The position numbers and the translations under genes are program-made. From Xanthoparmelia taractica (lineage: Eukaryota > Ascomycota > Lecanoromycetes > Lecanorales > Parmeliaceae): 64,000 bases of DNA. The DNA lies in contig JANQBS010000019.1 in the NCBI GenBank assembly GCA_033085395.1, forward strand, positions 1-64,000. Direction: 5' to 3'. Numbering within the stretch: the stretch's first letter is position 1; each line of letters begins with the position of its first letter. The notes below the pieces were generated by a model. The model saw only the letters and a program-made list of their open reading frames with translations. It had not been told where the DNA came from and ran no database searches. Positions 32,912 to 42,931 of the stretch are shown here, piece after piece.

Positions 32912-34153
32912 AACATCCACCATAAATCCCTTTAATTAGGAAACCTAGGTCGATTGTGCACCAATAAGAGATGAGAGCATACAGATAAGACCTAATAATT
33001 ATGCTCGCTAAGCGCTAGTGTTACGGGGGCCAAAACATGCGCGGTCCTGAGTGCGACTCCTTCCCTCATATGCACGAAGACGTATTTGGCAAACATCTCC
33101 TGCACTCTCTCGTACTTCCTCTACGCTTCAGTATTCGTTTGGCTCTGGAGGGTAGTCAGCTTTGCCAATCCTTCGACGATGGGCTGACATTAACCCCAAC
33201 ACCTCATTTTCATCGCTCCGCCAGCATTGACAGCACCGGCATCGAGATGCTTCTATATTGGCAACAATGGTGGCCTGCGCTGACAGTAACACAAATATTG
33301 TACGAGTTCACACGTTCCCTTATCGTGATCTCGCAGTTGGCCTGGGCTTGAAGAGGTTGACAACAACAAACATGAGACGGCGATTCGATCTTATACAATA
33401 GGCTTCCCGAAATGCCTACACACCAGGGGATGGGAAGAGATGTGTCCGGTGGGATCTTCTAGCTCCCAGGGTAGAGTCAATATACCACACCATTTTCTCC
33501 GGTACTGTGAAGCGATTCTGGGAATTCAAAGACTCGTCGCAAAGTAAGCGATCCACAGTTTTACAAGGAAGGTGCACAACCTTTCAAAGATCGGTAATAG
33601 ATGTAGACAATTTCTACTATTCACTATCATGTTCGAGAATCATATTCGATTTCATAGTCATGATTTATTTTTCATAGATATTCTCTTTGATACTATATCT
33701 TATAAGAAGGCTGAATCCGCGGAATTGAAGACCTCTTCGTACACGGCTAAGAGAGCTGTAGATGACGCTGAAATGAAACACCATTCGTCATGAAGACTAG
33801 TACAGGGCACGAGGCCTTCTACGCTAAAACAACCATCGGTGCCTATCTTAAGGGATAGAAGGTCGGTGAAAAGCAGCACCGACAATCGTTGATGATGATG
33901 AAGAAACCCATGCTGGTCAAAGAGTACCCTCCTACTTTGACGGGCCTAAGCAATCTGGTATTAGCAGAGAATCATAAGAGGCAACGAGAACGAGGAGATG
34001 CATCGACGAATACTGAAGTGCAAGGAGACGGCACTGGTAAAAAAGAGTATTTTGATATGCTGATGAGTATGACTGACCGGACTCCATACCGCTTGCATTT
34101 CCCCACCCCTTCGATCCGGTAACCTCTAACCCATTTGCATACTCAGAATAGCC
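32912..34153. other. Intergenic region at the left edge of the accessory island
   Basis: This 1.24-kb stretch has only weak open frames. A 78-codon frame at 33,889-34,122, starting with four Met codons, has no recognisable family and is not called. Its last part is the 3' region of the receptor pseudogene. Confidence 0.5.
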
Positions 34154-35615
34154 TTAATCTCCGATTTTCGCCCCCACGACCGAAAAATCATATCTAACCA
34201 AGATATCCCTGCTCCGTTCCCTACCATCGCTAATGTTCCACGTGTCGCCTCCCACTTCTATGTACGACTCGCGATGAGGTTTTGTCCTTATGCCATGCCT
34301 GCTGCTGCTTGAGTGCGCAATTGATGATTTTTTGTTCCTGCCATTGCTGTGCTGGTTGCTGGTGAATGCAGCATCTCCAAAGATTGCGACTAAGATGGGT
34401 CAGAGGGAGGGCAGGCACGCTGGGAAAGCTTGTCAGGAGGGAAAACGGTAGCTGAAGGGCTCTTGTGGGACGCGAGGGGGGAGACGGGCAACGCAAGATG
34501 TGACGCGCCGGAAGGGCTGAAGGGGGAAAATACCTGACACGATACCAATGTTGACTTCCACGGCTGTCCAGGTTGAAGAACCAATGAAGAGCCAGGTAAC
34601 GTCCGTGGACGAGGTGTGAAAGAGCTGAGTGGCCATTATGTAGAGACGGATGATTGAGATGATACAAATACTATCGGAAGGCTATTATTATCTTGTTGTC
34701 ATTCGATCCTTCACCAGAGAGATCATTGGACGGTAAGAGAGTGCCAAGAGGGTGGGTACTCACAAACCGCCGAGTCCGAAAACACCGCACAAAGCAACCT
34801 TTTGTGCCCTTGGCTGACGAAGACGCCAAATATATGGGATTGGGAGAAACAGAAGAGCCCAGTCTGTGATGATATTGGGCACTGCATTGCCGATGAAGAA
34901 AGCGTACACGTTCACGGCACAAGTTGGGTTCACAGATTTATCCCACTAGGACATGGTCGAGTCAGTACTCTCCTTGGGGAAACCGGTAGTGGGGAGGATA
35001 AAGAGACTAGCAAAGGTACACTCACAAAACCTTGGACGGGACTGCATTGAAAGATGGTTGTAAAGACCTAGTCATGCGACGCTTAGCGAATCTTACCGGA
35101 GCGGGCCCAGCTTGGAGCATACCACTGCGATAGCCCAGCCCGTCACAATGGAGGCCAAAAGCAATGCTGGAATCCGTATATTTTTTTTTTTTGGTAAAGA
35201 TCCTCAGGAAGAATAACAAGATCGAGTACTTGGTGAAGCAGAGCGTCAAGGTATAGAATATCTCGAGCACAAAAAGGCTGAGGTAGAAGTGCTTGACGCC
35301 CTCGGGTCCATATAATTCGACGTGCCTGCCGACTCCACGATAGACCCCTAGCCGGCCACGCGGTCAGTGTCATTACTCGGCAATCGTAATGATCTTCTTA
35401 CATGTTGTCATGTCAACAAAACTCGCACTAGCAAGAACCAAAGAAGCGCAAATGGCATAATCGTCGAGCCATACTCCGGCTTTTGAAAAGTATTTCCGTG
35501 CAGAAAGCCGAAGGCCCATTGCTATTACAGCAAGCGCATAAGTGGAGCTGTAGGCGGCATAGAGTTGTGGTTGCCGGCTTTCTGAGAGATAGGCCTTTTC
35601 CAATGGAGATGTCAT
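34154..35615 (-). pseudogene. Rhodopsin-domain (Pth11-like) integral membrane receptor, broken
   Basis: Six exons can be laid out on the minus strand: 35,615-35,402, 35,347-35,123, 35,067-35,026, 34,945-34,764, 34,670-34,534 and 34,419-34,154, all with GT-AG introns and agreeing phases, for about 354 codons with seven membrane spans. Family marks are WLDDYAI, GVGRHV, LTLCFTKYSILLFFLRIF, IFQCSPVQGFWD, NIITDWALLFLPIPYIWRL, TDVTWLFIGSSTWTAVEVNIGIV and ACLPSL.PIL. Two lesions break it: a run of 12 A (35,181-35,192 as T on the plus strand) holds one base too many for the frame, and the conserved Arg of ACLPSLRP is a TGA at 34,400-34,402 (CGA to TGA). Members of this fungal family are plasma-membrane receptors or of unknown role. 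The poly-A lesion could be a sequencing error; the nonsense codon is less easily dismissed. Confidence 0.82.
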
Positions 35616-36031
35616 ACTTGTAGAATATGTTAGTAGGGTATGAAGAATCTAAGCACAAAAAAGCACGGATATGTAACTAATGACATCAAAGCAGGAGGTG
35701 CAGAGTCTATCTGTACAAAGTTGCTAAAGATCAAGGCACCTCCAGCTCCGAAACTTGGGCGCACCAATGTATAAGTGGTCTACACGGTTACACGGCCCAC
35801 GTAGAAGTACGGAGGCCAGTAATGAAAAGGGTTGCCAGCCCTCCATTCCAAGGTGTAAGCAAAATTCCGAAGGATTCCAGACTGCGCGGCTCGCGACGAA
35901 AGAGTCGTGTGAAGTGATAGATGGCGAATTTCACGCTTTCATGTGCTGAATCGGATTATTATACAGAGACTTCTCAGTAGCCACAGACTATCCGTCACCA
36001 TCATTCCAACAGAAACCTTTCACCAGCCGCT
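35616..36031. other. Intergenic region with a repeat-end motif
   Basis: No gene is seen. Positions 35,973-35,998 (CTCAGTAGCC...ATCCGTCAC) repeat the terminal motif found at 36-61 and 10,031-10,055 in the same orientation. Confidence 0.5.
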
Positions 36032-36926
36032 TCAGGAGTCCAACTTCAAGAACCCAGCCACAAACGCATCTACTGCCCCAGCGGCCTCCTCCGTCTTCTT
36101 CAAGAATGGACAATTGTGACTCCCCTCCATCTCTTTGACAACCCACTCCATGCCAGTCTTGTGCATCATGGCCTCCTGGCCAAACGGCGGTATCGCCAGG
36201 TCATCAGTACATACCAGGTAGGCCAGTCTGCCCTCGAAGCCCGGGTCCGACCACGCAGGCGCAGGAGCTGGAGACTTGAAGGCTAGTAATGCATGAGGAA
36301 CCAACTGCGACGCGTTCTCCTTGGCGATAGTGGGTTCGATGTCGGCGAAGAGGATGGCGAGAGGATTTTCGGGCATTGTAAAGCCGGGAGAAGGCTGTAA
36401 GAGCGCGTGGGAATTGAGATCACAAGGCGATGATAAATATGACAAATAGCGAACTGGACAACTGTCGAGAAAGGGATGGTTATTTGAGACGGAGACGAAC
36501 CTCATTTTCCTTGACCCATGCGGGTAACTGGCCTCCTACGCCGTCCGCCACGCTCGCTCCGCCAGGCAATACGATCCCCGAAACGTATATCAAGCCCACA
36601 ACCCCTCCATTTTCCCCCTTCTTACTTCGCTGGACCTTGCTTAATCCTCTGACGGCGGAGCTGCCGGGCACGCCGCCGTAGGAATGCATCACAATGACCA
36701 CGTCCTTGCCCTCATTCTGGATCAAGGGGAGGAGAGATTGTTGCCGGACGGTTTCGGCGTCGTGGGCTGCGTCTGTGATTGCGGGGTGAGATGGGTTTAT
36801 GGAAGGATAGGGAGCGTAGGCGGTGGGAAAGGATAGATGTTGGAGGTGAGAGATGAATACGTCGTAGGTCGAGGGATGAGACCAGGCTGCGGGAATAAGG
36901 AGGATGGTCGGTTTTGTTGCGGCCAT
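36032..36926 (-). CDS. Alpha/beta hydrolase
   Basis: Two exons, 36,926-36,501 and 36,394-36,032, giving 262 residues. The start ATG is MAATKPTILLIPAAW; the GTG four codons upstream is not used. The fold is an MhpC-type alpha/beta hydrolase: LLIPAAWSHPSTYD (oxyanion region), VVIVMHSYGGVPGS (nucleophile elbow G/H-x-S-x-G, Ser in HSYGG), and a C-terminal LVCTDDLAIPPFGQE plus EGSHNCPFL with the catalytic His. The 106-bp intron has a weak GTTCGT donor, but exon 2 resumes at PSPGFTMPENP in frame, as in relatives. Enzymes of this kind often sit in secondary-metabolite clusters and hydrolyse esters or lactones; the substrate is unknown. It is related to the hydrolase at 39,483 and to the tail of the chimera at 40,630. 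Confidence 0.85.
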
Positions 36927-38645
36927 GTCTTTTTGCACCGTACTTGTGGTGATCGTTTATCAGCATTGATCCGACACACCGAATATGGGGTACTGTAATC
37001 CTTTATTCGGAAGCAGCTCAAGGCCGAGAACGATTTTGAAGAGGACCTAGAAACTAGGAAACCATTCAGATAGAACTAGTGATACTTAGGTGGACTGAGT
37101 ATGAAAAACATCTGTGGAGGTACGGCACTAGCCCATAGGATGCAATACACCTTTCGAACTAGTTCGTTAAATGCACGGACAAAGGCGTACGTAGGCCGAA
37201 TGCTTCGAAATTGTTTCGAATCCCGCGGAAGATAATTCAAACTCCGCGCCCACCAATCCTTAACGGTTCATTAATGAAGCGAGTAAGCAAGTTCTGCGCA
37301 TCATTCTCACCTGCGAGGAGCGCCGGCGTCTTTTGCGGGATTTAGTGAAAGGCGCCAGCTTCCGTTAGAACGTGGCGTGTGGAACAATGCCTTGTAGGTT
37401 GCTTGGAACGCACAGCTGCTGCCCCCAAAGATGTCAAATCTCCTCCGGTCGTTGATAATGCATACTGACTGGTTACTCCTACCCTCATTGATACGCCTTA
37501 ACGCCGCTATCGCTGATGCATGGATCCATGCAACGCCAAATTCCCAGCCCTTCTGTGAGCACCTGCATGGGCGCCAATGTCAATCATGTTGGACGAATGT
37601 AGGAACATGCATCCTCTGATGGTTAGCACAAGGTCCACAGTCATATAACGGGAATAGCAGACTCAGCCGGATCCTCGACGTCCCCCAACTTCGTTTGTCC
37701 TTCATGCCTTCCTTTGCATTTCCTTCAAGCAACTTCCTCCTTTCAAGCCCTCTCACCTTCTTTTCACTCAGCTCACTTCCCTGTTTGGAGGCCGGACTGT
37801 AGTCCATAGACACTTAAATTCACAGGTAGCACCTAGATTCCATTGAATCCCACGGCGGAACCTGCAGCAACGCCACCAAGCTGTTGTCTATCACTAAACA
37901 CGTTATCCTGACCCTTATTGGCCCTTTTACCGCCAGCTCACTAGCGTAAACGATGTGCAGATGAGCTGAAAGCTTGGAAGGGGGTAGAAAGGGAGAGACC
38001 GGGGTTGAAAGAAGTGCAACAAATACTTGGTTCTATGAGACTGATGGGAGGGGAGGGTGTGTTCATTAATCAGTGTGGATGCAAATAAGTCGAAAGAGCA
38101 AAGTTGCCTGAGTCAGGTGTGCAAAGACGGCTTAGTATGCAGTCTGCTCGATCAGGCATGATTGGGCTCAATAACAGAATCGATTTCAAATCTCAAATGC
38201 AGCCTTCAAGGATGCATATTTCTTACGGAGACTGGCACATGAGTCCTGTAAAGGCCACTTTCCGAGAGTAGGGTTAGGGCTCAGAATAGCAAGGACCAAA
38301 CTGTATAGAACGCTCAAGCAGCTACTTTTATGTCAGCTACTTTAGCCCGCACTACCCGTATCGTTTGAAGTTCTGCCCGAAGGAATTGAGTGAGAGCCTT
38401 GATTCCGGTGGCTTTTCACGGATCAAGTAGAAGCGATAGTTCTAGGGCTAAGTAGTATCAAATCTCAACAGTTTCTACATGTATAAAAATAGGTAACTAG
38501 GTTCATGTCTTCAGACGCAATACTCTTCTCCGCACCGATCAATCTACATTGTTGTTCACTCCCACTCCCAAAATAGGATGATCAAGCTTAGCGCCACTCC
38601 TAGACCCCCGCTTGCTTCCATCGTTCCCATCCTCGCCACCCGCTA
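36927..38645. other. Intergenic region between hydrolase and MITE
   Basis: This 1.7-kb stretch has no recognisable gene. TAGGGTTAGGGC, a telomere-like doublet, lies at 38,269-38,280. Short frames here (e.g. 37,580-37,813 minus) lack family features. Confidence 0.55.
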
Positions 38646-39119
38646 CTCGTATTCTCTGGGATATGCAACACCCTGGGATATGCAACATTAGGGCTAGGGC
38701 TAGCACTACTAAAATGCTTAAATTCTTACTTAAATCGATATTATAGTATATAATAATCTTTTTATCTTAATAGTAAGTCTAGATCTCTATAGATATAGAT
38801 AATTAATTTAATTAGAATTTGATAGATATATTAGATTTATTTAATAAATTCTAAAATTCTAATCTAATTCTAGCTCTAAGATCGATGTCAGGGCTAGGGC
38901 TTTATTCGAATATTCTAATAAATTTCTATATTATCTTAATATAATCTAGTTTTTCTATATTAAGAGTAAGAACAAGATATCTAAAGAATTTAATCTATTG
39001 ATTAGAATATTTTATCTAGATATATCTAGTAAAAATAATAAGAAAAAGCGGAAATTTGAAACTAGCCCTAGCCCTAATGTTGCATATCCCAGGGTGTTGC
39101 ATATCCCAGGGAATACGAG
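38646..39119. mobile_element. MITE with 58-bp terminal inverted repeats
   Basis: A 474-bp non-coding element. The left repeat 38,646-38,703 and the right repeat 39,062-39,119 are inverse complements with one mismatch in 58. TA dinucleotides flank both ends (38,644-38,645 and 39,120-39,121), the target duplication of Tc1/mariner-type elements. Each repeat starts CTCGTATTC, contains CCCTGGGATATGCAACA twice in tandem, and ends with telomere-like TTAGGGCTAGGGCTAG. The interior is very AT-rich and TA-rich, has no open frame, and holds a further internal AGGGCTAGGGCT at about 38,891. No transposase is present, so it depends on an enzyme encoded elsewhere. Confidence 0.88.
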
Positions 39120-39121
39120 TA

Positions 39122-39482
39122 GTACCCACATCCTGGGGCCCTGGCCACATAGTTCGGCAGGGGTAGACATATCCTGAGCATATGCGACTCGTTGGGGGAG
39201 GTTCCAAGGCTGATGCTCAGCATATTTTTACCTGAGTATAAAGTACCTTATGTAGAAGTACGTGTGTACAGAGAATCAAGTGCCAAGGCTAGCCATACGC
39301 CCATAACAAGGCACGAGTTTGAAAGGTTTCAATTCAAATTTCGTGGATGTGTTGAACATCCTAAAGCTGCGGTACAGATATGCTATAACTTGTTGAAAGA
39401 TTGTACGAAGTTTCAGAATCTGGTTAGGAGCGGCCGCCTGCAATTTCATGCCAATGCCAACGCCTCTTTCGGCCATCCCGTC
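39122..39482. other. Intergenic region with an LTR-family fragment
   Basis: This follows the MITE and precedes the 3' end of the hydrolase gene. About 39,262-39,308 (TACAGAGAATCAAGTGCC, then AAGGCTAGCCATACGC) resembles part of solo LTR copies A/B (GTACGGAGAAGCGAGTGCCAAGGCTAG, CCATACGC), with a short deletion. No gene is seen. Confidence 0.45.
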
Positions 39483-40358
39483 TCATAGCATAACACCACT
39501 TAAGATTTGCGGCTGAACCTGGGGCCCTAGACCGCCTTGCCTTCTTACATCCTTCTTGGCTAGTGCTGCGACCGCCTTCTGAGAAGCCTCGTGAATCCTT
39601 TGAACAAGCATCTCTGGCTGGCTCAGCTGTGGCGAATGTCCCGAGCTACACTTCTCCACCTCCGCCTTGGCGCTCGCTGCGAATGTCTCCTGATGTTGGG
39701 GGGGAACAGCCTGATCGTTCTCGCAGATGAGATATGTGGATGGGACGTAGCGCCAAGCGGCGCGCGTGAGCTTGGTAGTCTGGACTCGATATGATTGTGC
39801 GATCAACCGCGAGGCCCATAGCGATGCCTCAGATGATGGGAGGTCATTATAGAGAAGTTTGTCGCCATGGAGGATATAGGAGCGGCCGTCGGGCTTGACG
39901 TCATTGTTAGGCGATTCGCCAAACGCGCTCAGTACCGACTGGCCCGCGTCTAGTAGGAACGCAGAATAAAAAAAGATATGGATGACCCCTCCTGGTAGTC
40001 CTTGAGCTTGGCGATTGACCCGGGTGAGCTCTTCAGGAATAGCTTCACTGCCTACTAGACCGCCATAGGAGTGTAGAACCATCACAACAGTTTTCCCTTC
40101 ATATTCGATCTGGCGAATCAACTCGATACGGATTGCTAATGCATCGTCGACAAGTGAAAGCTTAGGAAAGTTTAAGCTGTCTGTATTGCTGCAACTTGGA
40201 AGCTGAGGATGAACTGTAGGATATCCTTGGGCCACAAGATCTCGTACTAATTTTGAATAGACTTCGGGGATCTGGAATGAACCCTGGACAAGTACGATAG
40301 TCGGCAGATCTTGTGTTTGAGCGGCGGTAGCAGACTCAGTTGAAGCTATGGTCGCCAT
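39483..40358 (-). CDS. Alpha/beta hydrolase
   Basis: A single exon of 291 residues. The first ATG is MATIASTESATAAQ at 40,358; the open frame extends five codons further to a TTG. Visible features are TIVLVQGSFQIPEVYSKLV (core strand and oxyanion region), VVMVLHSYGGLVGSEA (nucleophile elbow with Ser in HSYGG), YLICENDQAVPPQHQE (acid-loop region) and EKCSSGHSPQLSQPE with the catalytic His. It is a paralog-like relative of the hydrolase at 36,032 and is divergent from the terpene synthase chimera, 271 bp between starts, suggesting shared control. Function is unknown; a tailoring or detoxifying role in a terpenoid pathway is inference only. Confidence 0.88.
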   Translation of the reverse strand: MATIASTESATAAQTQDLPTIVLVQGSFQIPEVYSKLVRDLVAQGYPTVHPQLPSCSNTDSLNFPKLSLVDDALAIRIELIRQIEYEGKTVVMVLHSYGGLVGSEAIPEELTRVNRQAQGLPGGVIHIFFYSAFLLDAGQSVLSAFGESPNNDVKPDGRSYILHGDKLLYNDLPSSEASLWASRLIAQSYRVQTTKLTRAAWRYVPSTYLICENDQAVPPQHQETFAASAKAEVEKCSSGHSPQLSQPEMLVQRIHEASQKAVAALAKKDVRRQGGLGPQVQPQILSGVML

Positions 40359-40629
40359 GGTAGTGGTTGACAAGTATGGGACAATAAGGTGTGAGGCCGA
40401 GTCGTGAAGGTGTAGGTTATATACTACGTTGCGAGGGGCCCACTGCTTCAGCGGGTTGAGGGATATATTTGGCAGTCTTACATCAACAACTTCTGTGCCA
40501 CGCTCCTAGTTCTAGCTACGTCTCTCATTAGCTTTCCTACGACGTTTCATTTTCCCATTAACCTCGATCTCACAAAAAGACGCATCTTCCCTGCTAAGAT
40601 ATTTAGTCTACATGGATACTTGAGTGATC
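40359..40629. promoter_or_regulatory. Divergent promoter between hydrolase and terpene synthase chimera
   Basis: A 271-bp spacer between opposite start codons. TATATTTGGCAG lies at about 40,464-40,475. No specific operator could be identified. The head-to-head layout is typical of co-regulated cluster genes. Confidence 0.4.
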
Positions 40630-41887
40630 ATGGCACCGAATACTGAATCCCCGAGGCAGCAGCTCCTGGGGTCGCTCCAAGGGTGCAGTCTCCATATTCC
40701 TGATCTACAGGCACTTCTGAGCCATTGGCCACAGTACGTGCATCCGGAACTCGAACGTCTCCAAAAAGATGTGCTTGAGAGACTCGAAAGGTGCGTAATG
40801 CATTTTCCTCCAACCTTGAAAGGCGTCTATTTAATTTATTACCATGAAGCCTATTTCCCGAAGGTGAAAGGCTTCGCAAGATGAAAGCAGCAGACGCTGC
40901 CCTATTCGGTGCCTCTTGGTGGCCATACGCCTCATTCGATACCCTGAAAATCACCACCTATCTGTCTATCTGGGTGGGTCAAGCTCACCTTTCATTATCA
41001 TGGTCTATATTCAGCCTGGACTGACGTTCCCCTAGCTATTTGCGTGGGATGACGGTATGATCTTTCAGCCACTGGGTGCATTATGGCTTAACATAATGCT
41101 TTGAGCAGAAACCGACTCTCCTGAATTTTCCTCCCTAATCTCTGACTTTGACGGAGCTCAGACGTTCCGTGTAGAGACCATTGCCTACATTAGGAAATGC
41201 CGGATCCGTGATGAGCGAGGGCTGACTTCTGAGCTACCTTCAAACCCCATCATTACAAGTTTTCAACCCATTGGAGACGCTATCTCAAAGTCGTGTACAG
41301 CGGGTAAGCAGCCATTACCATTCCTTTCTTGGGATATCACGAACTTATACAGTCTGGCAGCGCAGACCGCGGCCTTTTTCAATGAGCTGCTGTTCTTTGT
41401 TGAGATGACGAGCGTCGAACAAAACTTTCAAATGAGCGGGAAATTCCCAACCGTTGAAGAGTATAGGCAGCGGAGGATGGGCTCAAGCGCTGTAGGTGTG
41501 TGTTTAGCTATCACCGAGTAAGCACCCCATCTTACTTGGATTGTTGCCGTTACTGACTGAACAAGATATTGCTTCTGCATGGAGATTCCACCAGGTGTAA
41601 TGGCCGACAACGACGTGAAGGCTGTTTGGCATGAGACAAATGTTATTATATCAACGAAGTGCCCGCGTAATACAAACACCCGGCTTTTTAGCTTATTGAA
41701 CAAGTGATTTGACACATTTTGCAGGGTCAATGATGTTCTCTCGATTCGGAAGGAGGTTGTACGAATCTTCCTTTCGGCCATCCCTCCTGCCGCACAAGAG
41801 GTCATGATCCAACAGAGTGGGGTTCATTGGGACGTTGAAACATTCGATACTGGCCACGCACCTTTTCTGAGCCAACCGAAAAATTGA
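40630..41887 (+). CDS. Terpene synthase with hydrolase-like C-terminal tail (chimeric, probably defective)
   Basis: Seven exons: 40,630-40,790, 40,850-40,973, 41,036-41,054, 41,109-41,292, 41,353-41,517, 41,566-41,658 and 41,725-41,887, 302 residues. The synthase part reads PDLQALLSHWPQYVHPEL, LFPEGERLRKMKAADAALFGASWWPYAS, the aspartate-rich FAWDDETDSPE (a 19-nt exon encodes FAWDD), FPTVEEYRQRRMGSSAVGVCLA, and VNDVLSIRKEV, the NSE motif NDxxSxxKE. These bind the Mg-diphosphate of prenyl substrates in class I terpene synthases. Normally 80-100 further residues form the C-terminal helices; here the frame goes directly to IPPAAQEVM and WDVETFDTGHAPFLSQP, which reads as the C-terminus of an alpha/beta hydrolase. 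Donors GTGTAC (41,293) and GTGCCC (41,659) are weak but are the only ones keeping frame. Catalytic competence is doubtful. Confidence 0.78.
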
Positions 41888-42931
41888 GCGATTGGACGGT
41901 CAATGAGATCTCTAAGTTTGACGCTACTGAAAGCATAGAATTAGTTACCATATCATGATGCTCTGGCCTGGAATTGTTTATCGTGAACAGATTGGAAACA
42001 AAAACAAGAGATGGCTTTGCCATAGATGTAGTAGATGAGGGATTTGGGCATGAGTGAGATACGTTGCGGTCTTATACCTTATATATTAGAGAGATTTAGC
42101 AAAAGGAATTGTTGGTTTTGGAGTTCAATTACTTAATACGCTAGACCGAATCAATTACAGCTAGGGTTATCGGGGAAGCTTACGTAGAGCGGGGGTGCTT
42201 GATAGCTTAAAAGGACATCTTGGCCGTTACGATGTTGCCGGAGTGGAAAAGGACCCGTGAGATATTCCTGCTGCATGTGACAAGGAGCGCTGCCGATGCA
42301 AGCAATGGATTGAGGAAGCCTCCTTTGCTGTTCGCGACGCAATGCCCAAATGATGCCACTGTTACAACCCCGCGGGAGTACCTTCAGATCCAAATCCGCT
42401 GCCACGACCCGCTTGAGGCGTCTTGAAGCTGTCTGAAGAGTTACATGTGCCGACAGTCTGAAACATAAAGCGATAACATTACATCGAGGAATATTACAAA
42501 ATCGAATCTGTCCAACAGTGGCAAATACCTGGCGAAAAGAATGATAGGTAAAAGTACCATCGTCAAATGTTCTACTCGAGATCGAACTGTATCTGCATCG
42601 AATATTTTTTGGTTCAAACCATTTTCGCTTTGTGGATCCTGGCGTTCAAGGCTAGGCATGTTGCAGAAGAAAGCGACCTTTCTCATCGAGCACTGCTTCA
42701 CTATCGCTTCTGATTCCGGCATCATCAGTACAAAGCCTTGAGCGCTCTTTGTCCTTCACCGGTCATCTTGTGGCATATTCGCCGCATACAATCACTATTT
42801 ATAAGCACGTGGCTGTTCTCGCCTTGAAATATTTCCTTTGTTCTCAACGACCGTCCACCTCTAGACCCCGTTTAAGAAGATCTGATGCCTCCACGTGCAT
42901 GCCATGTTTTGCCAAATAACTTGATCTCACC
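41888..42931. other. Intergenic region, right edge of the accessory island
   Basis: This 1.04-kb stretch shows no gene. It separates the decaying terpene locus from core genes and contains the promoter of the gene at 42,932. Confidence 0.55.
42793..42812 (+). promoter_or_regulatory. Possible TATA-like and E-box element
   Basis: CACTATTTATAAGCACGTGG lies about 120-140 bases upstream of the ATG at 42,932. It combines a TATTTATAAG element and CACGTG. Spacing is reasonable for a core promoter; function is inference. Confidence 0.3.

Noticed and set aside
33037..33351. A 104-codon plus-strand frame after the DHCR24-like gene
   Set aside because: It overlaps another frame on the opposite strand, has no domain, and no splice-linked extension was found.
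33889..34122. A 78-codon plus-strand frame beginning with four Met codons
   Set aside because: No recognisable domain, no clear promoter, and it sits just past the end of a broken gene; not supportable as a gene.
37580..37813. A 77-codon minus-strand frame between the hydrolase and the MITE
   Set aside because: It has a mixed basic composition with no domain, and nothing nearby extends it into a longer gene.
41281..41360. An apparent frameshift in terpene synthase exon 4 using the obvious GTAAGC donor at 41,302
   Set aside because: Using the GTGTAC donor at 41,293 keeps the frame and gives the expected spacing between IGDAI and FFNEL, so no lesion is needed there.
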